This document shows, one piece after another, positions 1 through 8,076 of a stretch of 64,000 nt of DNA. The notes beneath the pieces were generated by a model. The model made no database searches and was not told the origin of the DNA. It saw only the letters and a program-made list of their open reading frames with translations. The stretch comes from Candidatus Aminicenantota bacterium (GTDB lineage Bacteria > Acidobacteriota > Aminicenantia > Aminicenantales > Aminicenantaceae), in assembly GCA_016927475.1 (NCBI GenBank), contig JAFGMO010000060.1:1-64000 (forward strand). The letters run 5' to 3'. Each line of letters opens with the position of its first letter. Within the stretch, counting starts at the first letter, position 1. A program made the translations under genes and the position numbers.

Positions 1-4
1 ACAT

Positions 5-195
5 CCTGTCACGAAATTCTAACTCATTTAATAACAATCACTTATAGAGCACGATTTTTCCATTTTCCTAACTCTCTTTATCTCATTGATTATCAATAAC
101 ATACGAGCCATCAAAACAGGTAAAATGTTCCATTTTCTTTGTTTTTTACGCCTAAAAAGCACTGAGTTAGGAAAGACGATTTTTGTGACACCCTG
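5..195. repeat. MITE-like relic or IS end fragment
   Basis: A gene-free AT-rich stretch of about 190 bp has GTCAC-type ends facing outward. The left end reads GTCACGAAATTC then TAACTCA. The right end, read on the minus strand, is GTCACAAAAATCG followed by TTTCCTAACTCA. The right end matches the left end of the adjacent insertion sequence (13 bp perfect, CGATTTTTGTGAC at 177-189 against GTCACAAAAATCG at 291-303). It has no coding capacity, so a non-autonomous derivative or a leftover end of a related copy is inferred. Confidence 0.4.
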
Positions 196-258
196 CTTCC
201 AAACAACGTCCATCTATTTTGATATGAACGAATTAGGTATCCTAACTTTTGACTTTTT

Positions 259-311
259 GATACCCTCAAATACGCTTTTTTTCTCAGACTGTCACAAAAA
301 TCGAGGGTATC
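259..311 (+). promoter_or_regulatory. Hairpin masking the transposase ribosome site
   Basis: GATACCCTC at 259-267 is a perfect 9-bp complement of GAGGGTATC at 303-311, which contains the only Shine-Dalgarno-like sequence (GAGGG) and abuts the ATG at 312. A transcript entering from upstream would fold and hide the ribosome site. Such hairpins are known to limit read-through expression of other IS transposases. Function here is inferred. Confidence 0.5.
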
Positions 312-1590
312 ATGAAATCTTCTCCTCTTTTCCAACCAGAAGATCTTCCGCCGGGAATCCGGTATGAAAAGCTTTTTAACCACCTGCCATTTATGGAACA
401 AACAAACAAGGTTCGGGGACGTCCGCCCTTTTCTAAAAATGCGATACTTCGATCGCTTATCTACAGAAATCTTCGAGGTCTTCCTTCGCTGGGGGATCTG
501 GCGTTTGAATTGAAAAATAATCCTATGATGGCTGAAGTTCTTGGCTTTTCTCCTTTCGAGAGGTCTCCCTCTAAAGAAAGATTCTCCCGTTTTCTTCGGA
601 CAACCATCAATCAAGATCTTCAGCGTATTCGTCAGGGACTTGTCCGAACGTTGAAGGATGAGCAAGTCATCTCCGGTCATATCATTGCTTTGGATTCTTC
701 TGTCATCGAGGCCAATGTTAAGGAAAATAATCTCAAAACTTCTGTCAAGGATCGCTTTGATAAATTCCGGCGGCTTAAAGGGGATCCCGATGCCAGGCTT
801 AGTGTTAAAATCCACTATCCCAAACCTTTCCAACGTAAAATAGAGTTTTTCTGGGGATATAGGAATCACATGATTAACGATACCAAATCTGAACTTCCGA
901 TTCATGAGGTCACCTATCCGGCAGATCACGACGAAAAGAAAATCGCTGTCCCTATGCTTAAGAAGATAACATCTCAATTTCCTGTGTCTCATGTCCTCGG
1001 CGACGCTAATTATGATACCGAGGATATCCTTGAGTATGTCGTCTCTGAGATGAAAGCCCAACCAGTCATCCCACTTAATCCTCGAAGGCGTCAAAAAGAT
1101 TCGTTCCAAATCAAAAAAGACACTGTCCTCTGTCCCGCTAATCTCAAGATGCACCGAAAAGGACGGATGAAAAATAATAACCGGGTTTATCTGCAGTACA
1201 GCTGTCCTCTTTATTGGGGTAAAAAGTATAAAGGACAATATCTTTCCTGTCCCATCGGCCATCCTAAGTTCTTCAAGCAGAAAGGATGCAATTACCTCAT
1301 GAGACTTTCGCCGAGTGTGCGGGACACTATCGCTTATGGATCTCTCCGGTTCAAGAAAATTTATAATCAACGCAGCTCGGTAGAGAGAATTTTTTCGCGC
1401 CTGCTCGTTCTTTCCATGCATAAACCAACCGTGGTTCGGTTGCAGGCAACTCAGAATCATTGTACTATCGCTCATATTACTGTTTTGTTAGTAGCCCTTG
1501 CTGCTCATCGAATGGGTTTTTCTGATAAAATAAGGTATGTCAAATCCTTTCTCCCTCGATTTGCTTGAAAATACTATTTTTGTGACGCCC
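287..1590 (+). mobile_element. Insertion sequence with DDE transposase
   Basis: One transposase gene is bracketed by short inverted ends: GTCACAAAAAT at 291-301 and its complement ATTTTTGTGAC at 1576-1586. The ends are 11 bp perfect and degrade outward. No clear target duplication is visible. The exact left boundary is uncertain because a leader hairpin arm (259-267) lies outside it and a second outward-facing end sits at 177-195. Confidence 0.6.
312..1568 (+). CDS. DDE transposase with DUF772-type N-terminus
   Basis: This 418-residue transposase is predicted to cut and join the ends of the surrounding element. The N-terminal part (about 30-110, GRPPFSKNAILRSL then GLPSLGDLAFEL) resembles the DUF772 transposase domain. 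The catalytic triad can be read as D128 (IALDSS), D231 (VLGDANYD) and E358 (RSSVERI), typical of DDE_Tnp_1 enzymes of the IS5/IS1182-like groups. Four cysteines (CPANLK around 274, then SCPLYW, SCPIG and GCNY) sit in the insertion before the final Glu. The gene appears intact. Start ATG 312 follows GAGGG. Exact IS family is not certain. Confidence 0.88.
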   Translation: MKSSPLFQPEDLPPGIRYEKLFNHLPFMEQTNKVRGRPPFSKNAILRSLIYRNLRGLPSLGDLAFELKNNPMMAEVLGFSPFERSPSKERFSRFLRTTINQDLQRIRQGLVRTLKDEQVISGHIIALDSSVIEANVKENNLKTSVKDRFDKFRRLKGDPDARLSVKIHYPKPFQRKIEFFWGYRNHMINDTKSELPIHEVTYPADHDEKKIAVPMLKKITSQFPVSHVLGDANYDTEDILEYVVSEMKAQPVIPLNPRRRQKDSFQIKKDTVLCPANLKMHRKGRMKNNNRVYLQYSCPLYWGKKYKGQYLSCPIGHPKFFKQKGCNYLMRLSPSVRDTIAYGSLRFKKIYNQRSSVERIFSRLLVLSMHKPTVVRLQATQNHCTIAHITVLLVALAAHRMGFSDKIRYVKSFLPRFA

Positions 1591-1616
1591 TATTGATTTT
1601 TTATGGTCAAACAGTT

Positions 1617-1643
1617 CCCGTTTAATTTTTTTCTATAAACGGG
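1617..1643. terminator. Possible bidirectional terminator hairpin
   Basis: CCCGTTTA (1617-1624) pairs perfectly with TAAACGGG (1636-1643) around an 11-nt T-rich loop. It lies between the convergent 3' ends of the transposase and the Fur-family gene. There is no classical T-run after the stem on either strand, so the terminator role is inferred from position. Confidence 0.4.
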
Positions 1644-1727
1644 CTTGCTTAATTTCTCTATAATTGAAAGTCCTAATTTGTAGGAGATTATAAGTAGTAG
1701 TAAATCCTAATAAATGGTTAAAATTTT

Positions 1728-2171
1728 TTATCTTTTTTTCCCACATTTGTCGCAGTAACCCTCTAAGAGGACTTTCCTGTTAAGGATAAAATATCTATTT
1801 TGGATATCCCCCGGAACGATTATATCATCATACGGTTTGTATTCAAAGTCAATGATGGCATTGCATTCAATGCAGCGGAAATGATGATGTTTTTCTATTT
1901 TTGGGTCATAGCGTCTGGGCTCCCCATAGCCCTCAACGTTTTTAACGATTCCGATTTTGGCAAAGGTTAAAAGGGTTCGGTTAACGGTGTCTAGAGAGAT
2001 ACCGGGAATTATTTTTTTTATTCTTTTGTGAAGAGCTTCAGCATGGGGATGATCTGTGGACTTAAGCAGTTCTTTGTAAATGACAATACGCTGTGGCGTG
2101 ATCTTGAGCTTGTTTCTTTTGCATTTTTCAATGAAAAAAGACAGGGATTCATCCGTGAGCTGAAATGGCAT
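1728..2171 (-). CDS. Fur/PerR-family metalloregulator
   Basis: This 147-residue Fur-superfamily repressor has the usual length. Residues 1-85 form the winged helix, with the recognition segment DTVNRTLLTF (61-70; other family members have TVYRTL). The dimerisation and metal half holds HHHFRC (95-100), C103, and a second CxxC at C140/C143, the structural zinc pair seen in PerR and Zur. It should sense peroxide, iron or zinc and repress DNA; which ligand cannot be told from sequence. A strong promoter sits so close to the ATG that the mRNA would be leaderless. It is convergent with the transposase and divergent from the XRE gene. Confidence 0.88.
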   Translation of the reverse strand: MPFQLTDESLSFFIEKCKRNKLKITPQRIVIYKELLKSTDHPHAEALHKRIKKIIPGISLDTVNRTLLTFAKIGIVKNVEGYGEPRRYDPKIEKHHHFRCIECNAIIDFEYKPYDDIIVPGDIQNRYFILNRKVLLEGYCDKCGKKR

Positions 2172-2177
2172 AGTGCT

Positions 2178-2206
2178 ACTATATAGGAGTTAATCTTAAT
2201 TGTCAA
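2178..2206 (-). promoter_or_regulatory. Sigma-70-type promoter giving a leaderless mRNA
   Basis: On the minus strand TTGACA (2201-2206) and TATAGT (2178-2183) are separated by exactly 17 nt. Only 6 nt (AGCACT) lie between the -10 hexamer and the ATG at 2171, so transcription should begin at or next to the A of the start codon. No Shine-Dalgarno sequence is present upstream. Confidence 0.6.
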
Positions 2207-2306
2207 ATCAGAATATTTTCTAGAGGGTGCGAAAAGGGTTATCATGGCATTTTTTTTCCTGTTTCCCTATGACATCGAATGGCAAAAAAATGCGCCTTGA
2301 AAAGTA

Positions 2307-2343
2307 AAGTATACTTGACAAATAGTAAACAATAATTTACATT
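2307..2343 (+). promoter_or_regulatory. Promoter and palindrome before the XRE gene
   Basis: TTGACA (2315-2320), a 17-nt spacer and TACATT (2338-2343) form a plausible promoter. The perfect palindrome AAGTATACTT (2307-2316) overlaps the -35 box and is a natural operator candidate for the downstream XRE protein. The predicted start of transcription is about 2350, giving only a few leader bases. Confidence 0.45.
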
Positions 2344-2356
2344 CAGAAATGAAAAA

Positions 2357-2593
2357 ATGAAAAAATTGAATAACAACCTAAGGCGCTGTCGTTTTGAAAA
2401 AAATGAAATGACGCAGGAGGAATGTGCCCGCGCCCTTGGGGTAACGCGGCAGACCATCCATTCCATTGAAAAGGGGAAGTTTATCCCTTCAACATATTTA
2501 GCCATAAAGATCTCCCGTTTGTTCGGGAAATCTGTGGAGGACATTTTTTTTCTGGATGAAAATTATGATGACGAAAAAAAGGAAGATAAATGA
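2357..2593 (+). CDS. XRE-family small transcriptional regulator
   Basis: This 78-residue protein is a single Cro/C1-type helix-turn-helix domain. The segment MTQEECARALGVTRQTIHSI (about residues 18-37) is the HTH, followed by EKGKFIPSTYLAIKISRLFG and an acidic tail DENYDDEKKEDK. It resembles the compact YozG-like regulators that are usually encoded with a membrane protein, and here its stop overlaps the ATG of a multi-pass membrane gene by 4 nt. The ATG at 2357 overlaps the TGA of a three-codon ORF starting at 2349, so coupled initiation is possible. A palindrome over the -35 box suggests autoregulation, which is inferred. Confidence 0.85.
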   Translation: MKKLNNNLRRCRFEKNEMTQEECARALGVTRQTIHSIEKGKFIPSTYLAIKISRLFGKSVEDIFFLDENYDDEKKEDK

Positions 2594-3462
2594 AAAATCC
2601 TAAGAATAGACTGAGTTTGTTGACCTTTGTTTTGGCCGTCCTTTCCGTCAGCAGTTTGTTTTTTATCATGGCTGCCGTTCATATTTACAAGTTTCAGCTT
2701 TTCCTTGAAGAGGATTCTCTCGCTTTACCCGGGGTTATTGTGCTTCTTTGTTTCGCTTTGGTTTTTTTGTTTCTGATTGTTTCATTTCTCTGGCAGATGG
2801 GACGAATCAGAAGGGAAAACCACACTTCGGCAAGGAAAAATGCCCTCCTGGTTTTTGGCGTTTTCTGCCTGCTTCTTTTTATCGGCGAAAAAACGATGAT
2901 CGATGAAATAGGACGTGAGTTGAAGCTGGGATGGGAGACATTAGGTGAGATGTTAATCCTCAATGTAATGCTTGTGCTGCAGCTTTTTTATTCCTTCGTG
3001 ATTTTGTTTTCACTGGCAAAAGCTTCAGAAGACAAAGCCAATCTTGAAAAAGGCGGCCCAATCCAGGAAGAAAATATTTTCACGATAGCTCAGATAATAG
3101 GGATTGCCTGCGGAGCCATCGGGCTTTTGTTCAATTTTAACTTTTTTCTCGGGCAGCACCGGATGAAGAATCCTGTGATTATCGTTCCTTTTTTTATTCT
3201 TATCCTTTTGCCCTATGGTTTGACGGTTCTCTACTGGATATGGATGCGCCTGGGAAAAGCTTTTTCCCAATGGTATGATGAAAAGCAGTGGAGGGATGTT
3301 GCCTTGGCGGGACTTATCACACTGCTTTTTTCCGTTCCGGGAATGGCCTGTCTTTTTCTTTTCCAAAAACCTATCGGATTTTTCTGGTTTCCCCATTATA
3401 TTTTTCTTATCCTCACCGTGTTTTCTACCTCCACACTTTTTCTGTTCAGAAACACGGAATAA
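2590..3462 (+). CDS. Multi-pass membrane protein paired with XRE regulator
   Basis: This 290-residue integral membrane protein has about eight hydrophobic segments, roughly at residues 8-30, 43-68, 84-98, 118-142, 165-188, 194-216, 236-258 and 263-285. No catalytic motif is recognised. The start overlaps the XRE gene by ATGA, so both are probably made from one mRNA. XRE-plus-membrane-protein pairs (for example with DUF2975) are a common bacterial arrangement, but I cannot assign this sequence to that family with confidence. Function unknown. Confidence 0.8.
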   Translation: MKNPKNRLSLLTFVLAVLSVSSLFFIMAAVHIYKFQLFLEEDSLALPGVIVLLCFALVFLFLIVSFLWQMGRIRRENHTSARKNALLVFGVFCLLLFIGEKTMIDEIGRELKLGWETLGEMLILNVMLVLQLFYSFVILFSLAKASEDKANLEKGGPIQEENIFTIAQIIGIACGAIGLLFNFNFFLGQHRMKNPVIIVPFFILILLPYGLTVLYWIWMRLGKAFSQWYDEKQWRDVALAGLITLLFSVPGMACLFLFQKPIGFFWFPHYIFLILTVFSTSTLFLFRNTE

Positions 3463-3477
3463 GACGGGCGTGTAAAT

Positions 3478-3543
3478 CTAAATGTGAAAAACGGCAAAGA
3501 AAAGGTTCAAAATCCCGCCGATAACCAGCAGAATATTTTTCAT
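3478..3543 (-). pseudogene. Remnant N-terminus of a small membrane protein
   Basis: A 21-codon reading frame starts at ATG 3543, after an AGGAATTCCT segment that can act as ribosome site, and begins MKNILLVIGGILNLFF before ending in TAG at 3478. The hydrophobic IGGILNLFFAVFH pattern is the recognisable start of small multi-pass membrane proteins, but no homologous-looking sequence continues after the stop. I read it as a truncated relic. It could instead be a genuine one-helix small protein. The rest of the 3463-3773 gap shows no other gene. Confidence 0.4.
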
Positions 3544-3773
3544 GAGGAATTCCTAAAGATGCTTGGTGGTTTCTATTGTTGTTTCTGGAAAACTCCACCA
3601 TTTTTCTTGAGACAGACTGCCGTTTTATGTTGACACGTTCTCAAATAATAGCAGAAAAATCAGCAATTTCTATTACATCAAAAGACGCTCCGGAAGGGTG
3701 TCCTCATCCTCAAATTTTGTCTGATGGATTTTTATGCTGATTGTTCGTACAATAAACGGAGGGAGGAGGCAGC

Positions 3774-6206
3774 ATGGAAACTCATGATTTTGAAAAGTTG
3801 GGGGCCTTTTATCTCGGAAAACTCTACAACCCGGGGAAAAAAGAATTACTCGACCAGATTTTGCTTTATGATTCCAAAGACTTGACGACTCATGCCGTCT
3901 GTGTCGGTATGACCGGCAGCGGGAAAACCGGTTTGTGCGTAAGTATTCTGGAAGAAGCGGCTATCGATGGAATTCCCTCCATCATTATCGATCCTAAAGG
4001 AGACCTGGGGAACCTGATGTTGACGTTTCCGGAGCTAAAACCGGAGGACTTCCAACCCTGGGTGGATCCGGATGCAGCGGCCCGCAAAGGATTATCCGTT
4101 AGCGATTTTGCCAGACAGACAGCCGAATTGTGGAAAAACGGCCTTGCTGAATGGGGTCAAAACGGAGAACGAATTTCCCGATTCCAGAAATCGGCCGAAG
4201 TGACTATCTACACACCGGGCAGCCAATCCGGAATCCCCCTGTCCATTCTTCGGTCATTTAATGCTCCGGCAGAAAGTTTAATTCAAGACGGAGACAGTAT
4301 GCGGGACAGAGTACAATCCGCTGTAAGCGGGCTGTTGACCCTTTTAGGAATGGATGCCGATCCCCTCAAAAGCCGTGACCATATTCTCCTGTCCAATATC
4401 TTTCACCACAACTGGTCCCAAGGTATCAATCTGAACATTTCCCAAATCATCAGGGAGATTCAGAATCCGCCCTTCCAAAAGGTCGGCGTATTTGACCTGG
4501 ATTCCTTTTATCCTGCAAAGGATCGTTTTTCTTTAGCAATGGCCCTGAACAACCTGCTTGCCTCTCCGGGCTTTGAGGTCTGGCGGGAAGGCGATCCGTT
4601 GGATATCCAACGGCTTTTGTATACGAACGAGGGCAAACCCCGGATGAGCATTCTTTCCATTGCACACCTTTCGGACCAAGAGCGCATGTTTTTTGTCACT
4701 CTGCTTCTGAATGAAGTTGTAGCCTGGGTGCGGACACAACCCGGGACATCAAGCCTGCGGGCGTTGCTTTATATGGATGAGATATTTGGATATTTTCCTC
4801 CTACCGCCGTTCCGCCATCAAAACCTCCCATGCTGACTCTCCTCAAGCAGGCGCGGGCTTATGGTTTGGGTGTGGTGCTCGCCACACAGAATCCGGTTGA
4901 CCTTGATTACAAGGGGCTGTCAAACACCGGGACCTGGTTCATCGGCCGGCTGCAGACGGAAAGGGATAAAGACCGGGTGCTCAACGGCCTGGAAGGCGCC
5001 TCTTCCACCACGGGTGCCGTGTTTGAGCGACAAGATATGGAAAAAATTCTGACAGGTCTGGGAAAACGTGTATTTCTTATGCACAATGTACATGAAGACA
5101 GCCCGGTGCTTTTTAATACCCGCTGGGTTCTTTCCTATTTGAGCGGTCCGATGACAAGAACCCAGATAAAGACTCTAATGGACCCCCGGAGAAAGACAAA
5201 TGGCGAAAAAGCGGCCGCTCCTTCTGCCGCCCTTTCACAAAAAACGGAATCCGGAACAAAAAAACCGCTTCTTCCACCTGAAGTTAAGCAGTTTTTCATT
5301 CCGCTCAAGAATGAACCGGTCAAGGGGGAGAGAATCGTATACAGGCCAAACCTGTATTGTTCTTCGCGTCTTCATTACATAGATTCTTCAATGGATGTCG
5401 ATATATGGAAAGACGCCGCCTACATCATTGATATTCCGTCAACCGAGATGGATTCCGGTTGGGACCAGGCCATTATCTTTGAAAACCGGACACCGGAGCT
5501 GGGGAAAAAAGAACATTCCTCCGCCGGATTCGCCGAACTCCCCGCCCCGGCTCTTAGAAAAGAAAACTATTCTCTGTGGAAGCGCCGGTTTGCCGACTAT
5601 TTATACCGGAACAAATCGGTCGTGATCTGGAAGCATCCTCCATTAAAAGCATTTTCCGATGTCGGTGAGTCAGAGGGTGATTTTAGGGTCCGTTTGGTCC
5701 AGTTGGTCCGTGAAAACAGGGATTTGGAAGTCGAAAAATTGCGAGGCCGTTATGCTCCCAGACTTGCCGCTTTGCAGGAAAAGATACGCAAAGCCGAGGT
5801 CCGTCTGGACAAAGAAAAATCCCAGTTCAGCCATCAGACACTCCAAACCGCCATTTCGGTCGGAGCCACGGTCCTCGGTGCCCTGTTCGGGCGGAAGCTG
5901 TCCAGCGGGCGTAATATCGGACGAGCGACGACCAGCATGCGGGGAGTCGGCCGGGCGGCCAGGGAAAAGATGGACGTTCAGCGGGCCAAAGAAGAAATCA
6001 GAATAGGCCAGCAGAAGTTGTCCCAGTTGGAAGAGAAATTCCAGTTGGAGATGTCCGGGCTCCAAATCCCGGTTGCGGCTGAAAACCTGGAAATTGAAAA
6101 GCAAACCGTCAAACCTCGAAAAAGCGACATCTCGGTCAGTGATATGGTTCTCGTTTGGGTGCCTTGGAGGCTGGATGCCGTAGGTATGGCTGAACCGGCT
6201 TATTGA
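3774..6206 (+). CDS. HerA/DUF87-type P-loop ATPase
   Basis: This 810-residue ATPase has Walker A GMTGSGKT at 45-52, followed by IIIDPKGDLGNL, a signature of the HerA/VirB4/DUF87 group that drives DNA or polymer translocation. Walker B is ALLYMDEIFG near 330-339, and ATQNP plus the TGTWFIGRL stretch matches the arginine-finger/sensor region. The C-terminal third (about 640-790) is rich in charged heptads (two coiled-coil blocks around a Gly/Arg-rich segment, FGRKLSSGRN). It is a lone gene with a strong ribosome site (GGAGGGAGGAGG) and no NurA nuclease beside it, so a DNA-repair role is not supported by context. The substrate is unknown. Confidence 0.82.
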   Translation: METHDFEKLGAFYLGKLYNPGKKELLDQILLYDSKDLTTHAVCVGMTGSGKTGLCVSILEEAAIDGIPSIIIDPKGDLGNLMLTFPELKPEDFQPWVDPDAAARKGLSVSDFARQTAELWKNGLAEWGQNGERISRFQKSAEVTIYTPGSQSGIPLSILRSFNAPAESLIQDGDSMRDRVQSAVSGLLTLLGMDADPLKSRDHILLSNIFHHNWSQGINLNISQIIREIQNPPFQKVGVFDLDSFYPAKDRFSLAMALNNLLASPGFEVWREGDPLDIQRLLYTNEGKPRMSILSIAHLSDQERMFFVTLLLNEVVAWVRTQPGTSSLRALLYMDEIFGYFPPTAVPPSKPPMLTLLKQARAYGLGVVLATQNPVDLDYKGLSNTGTWFIGRLQTERDKDRVLNGLEGASSTTGAVFERQDMEKILTGLGKRVFLMHNVHEDSPVLFNTRWVLSYLSGPMTRTQIKTLMDPRRKTNGEKAAAPSAALSQKTESGTKKPLLPPEVKQFFIPLKNEPVKGERIVYRPNLYCSSRLHYIDSSMDVDIWKDAAYIIDIPSTEMDSGWDQAIIFENRTPELGKKEHSSAGFAELPAPALRKENYSLWKRRFADYLYRNKSVVIWKHPPLKAFSDVGESEGDFRVRLVQLVRENRDLEVEKLRGRYAPRLAALQEKIRKAEVRLDKEKSQFSHQTLQTAISVGATVLGALFGRKLSSGRNIGRATTSMRGVGRAAREKMDVQRAKEEIRIGQQKLSQLEEKFQLEMSGLQIPVAAENLEIEKQTVKPRKSDISVSDMVLVWVPWRLDAVGMAEPAY

Positions 6207-6253
6207 AAACGGCCGACGCCTCACATCTGCGGCAAGCTTGGCTCGTGCATAAC

Positions 6254-6268
6254 GCAGGTTACACCTGC
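6254..6268. other. Small perfect hairpin in intergenic gap
   Basis: GCAGGT (6254-6259) and ACCTGC (6263-6268) pair around a 3-nt loop just after the ATPase gene. No T-run follows, so a terminator call is weak. The right side (ACCTGCATTATTCATAAATT) resembles a piece of the insert found inside the repeat copy near 46.3 kb. Confidence 0.3.
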
Positions 6269-6387
6269 ATTATTCATAAATTCGGCCGACACCGACAGAT
6301 AATTTCAATATGATGTGTCAGTCCATAAAGAATTGTGTAAAATCTTAATAAATCTATATGAATCCGGAAATAAAGGGAGATATAACG

Positions 6388-7965
6388 ATGAGAATAAAAC
6401 ATACCTGTTGGTCCATGATTTTTATGACAAAAGGAGGCAAATCCGATAAAAAGCCTGCTGATAGGATAAGCCTCGGTTTTGTTATCCTTTTAGGTATTTT
6501 TTTAATAATGTCCCCGCTTTTCTCTCAAGACATCTACGAAGCCGTCCAAAAAGGCGATGTGGACACTATCCGGAAAATCCTGGAACAAGATCCGGAACGG
6601 TTGGATGCTCCCGACAAATACGGCTTCACCCCTCTTCACCGGGCCGTCATATACGGTAGAAATAAAGTGATTGTTTTCCTCATCGGAAAAGGTGCGGATA
6701 TCAAAGGGCACAACAAAGCCCTTCGGGGCTGGACGCCCCTTCAGTCTGCATTGTTTGCCTACAATAATGAAATTTCAGATCTTTTAGTGGACTACGGTGC
6801 CCTTAAAGAAATAGATCGAGAGGAAGGATTGACCTATCTTTATCTCGCCGCTTCATCGGGAAACGCGTTTCTTATTTCGAAGCTGGTTGAAAAGGGTATT
6901 CCGGCTGCTGCTTCCAACAAATACGGGGTGACACCGCTTCATAAAGCAGCGTGTAACGGCCACATTGATGCCGCCAAGGTTTTACTCGAAAAGGGTGCGG
7001 ATATCAATGCTAAAAATCTCAAGGGCGAAGCTCCCATTCATGTTGCCGAGCGTGCTGGAGAGGAAGAGACGGTCCTTTTTCTCAAACAAAAGGGAGCGGA
7101 TACAAAACCGAGCGTGTTTCCGCTTTTAAAGGGCCCCTACCTCGGTATGCCGGAACCCGGTGATAAGCCCGAAATTTTCGCTCCCGGTATCATATCGACC
7201 GATGAACGGGAGCATGGGCTGCCGGTCTTCTCCCCGGACGGCAGTGAATTTTTTATCTGTATTCAGTTCAGGGAAAGGTATGGAAAACGGGGGCAGTATC
7301 TTTTTCGCGCCCGTATGGAAAATAACCAATGGACCGATCTCCATAAACCTTCCTTTACCACCAGGTACAGAAACGGAGGAGGGGCCTTTTCCCCGGATGG
7401 CAGCAAGTTCTATTTCCACACCATTCGGCCGGTTAAAGAAAGTGATGAGCGTAATCCTTCCCCACATATTTGGTATGTTGAGAAAACCAAAAACGATTGG
7501 GGGAAACCCTCCTACCTGGGTTGCCCCGTTAATGCCGAAGGTTTTAGCGGGAGCCCCTGGATGACCGCCAACGGCAGCCTTTATTTCAGCGCCGAACGCG
7601 GCACGGAAAACACGGACGTTTATCGTTCGCGTTGTTTTGACGGACGTTTTCTGGAACCGGAAAAATTGCCGGCGCCCATCAGCACGGAGCATTATGATTC
7701 CCTTTCTTATGTTTCACCGGACGAAAGCTGTATTATTCTTTACCGTATCGATTTCACAGGAGAGGTCAATATCCGGGACCTTCTCATTTTTTTCAGACAA
7801 AAAGACGATTCCTGGTCCGATCCCAAAAGCCTCAAAGATAGTCTAGGCCTTAAGGGATCAGATCTTCTGAAAGGCTGTGTGTCTCCGGATGGGAAATATC
7901 TCTTCCTTCTCGATGATATGGATATTTATTGGGTCAAAGCCGGTGTGATTGAAAAATTAAGATAA
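6388..7965 (+). CDS. Secreted ankyrin-repeat/PD40 beta-propeller protein
   Basis: The protein is about 525 residues if started at ATG 6388, which has GGGAG 8 nt upstream; an upstream ATG at 6358 lacks such a site. A long N-terminal region ends in a hydrophobic signal segment (LGFVILLGIFLIMSPLFSQ). Four to five ankyrin repeats follow, with typical cores such as GFTPLHRAVIYGRN and GVTPLHKAACNGHIDAAKVL. The C-terminal half carries WD40-like PD40 motifs (FSPDGSEFFI, FSPDGSKFYF, VSPDGKYLFLL), forming a beta-propeller as in TolB-type periplasmic proteins. The combination suggests an extracytoplasmic protein-binding scaffold. It stands alone between the ATPase and a convergent permease. Confidence 0.82.
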   Translation: MRIKHTCWSMIFMTKGGKSDKKPADRISLGFVILLGIFLIMSPLFSQDIYEAVQKGDVDTIRKILEQDPERLDAPDKYGFTPLHRAVIYGRNKVIVFLIGKGADIKGHNKALRGWTPLQSALFAYNNEISDLLVDYGALKEIDREEGLTYLYLAASSGNAFLISKLVEKGIPAAASNKYGVTPLHKAACNGHIDAAKVLLEKGADINAKNLKGEAPIHVAERAGEEETVLFLKQKGADTKPSVFPLLKGPYLGMPEPGDKPEIFAPGIISTDEREHGLPVFSPDGSEFFICIQFRERYGKRGQYLFRARMENNQWTDLHKPSFTTRYRNGGGAFSPDGSKFYFHTIRPVKESDERNPSPHIWYVEKTKNDWGKPSYLGCPVNAEGFSGSPWMTANGSLYFSAERGTENTDVYRSRCFDGRFLEPEKLPAPISTEHYDSLSYVSPDESCIILYRIDFTGEVNIRDLLIFFRQKDDSWSDPKSLKDSLGLKGSDLLKGCVSPDGKYLFLLDDMDIYWVKAGVIEKLR

Positions 7966-7980
7966 ACAAGCGGGTACAAT

Positions 7981-8007
7981 AGACAAATATGTCTGCTTTT
8001 TATTTTT
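7981..8007 (+). terminator. Weak intrinsic terminator after ankyrin gene
   Basis: AGACA (7981-7985) pairs with TGTCT (7990-7994) and is followed by GCTTTTTATTTTT. The stem is only 5 bp, so efficiency is doubtful. A 14-bp perfect palindrome AAAGGATATCCTTT (8033-8046) lies between it and the convergent permease stop. Confidence 0.4.
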
Positions 8008-8076
8008 AGATAAGCGCAGCAATGCCTATTTAAAAGGATATCCTTTGTTTATTCGGAATGAAGCGGCTCTTTTTCT

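Noticed and set aside
111-1475. Long minus-strand reading frame opposite the transposase
   Set aside because: It mirrors the transposase codons, has no ribosome site and reads as low-complexity non-protein sequence; the plus strand has catalytic motifs.
287-1590. Target-site duplication for the insertion sequence
   Set aside because: Bases outside the inferred ends show no clear direct repeat; the left boundary is itself uncertain.
6254-6268. Intrinsic terminator after the HerA-like ATPase
   Set aside because: The hairpin lacks a T-tract on either strand, so it was kept only as an unassigned hairpin.
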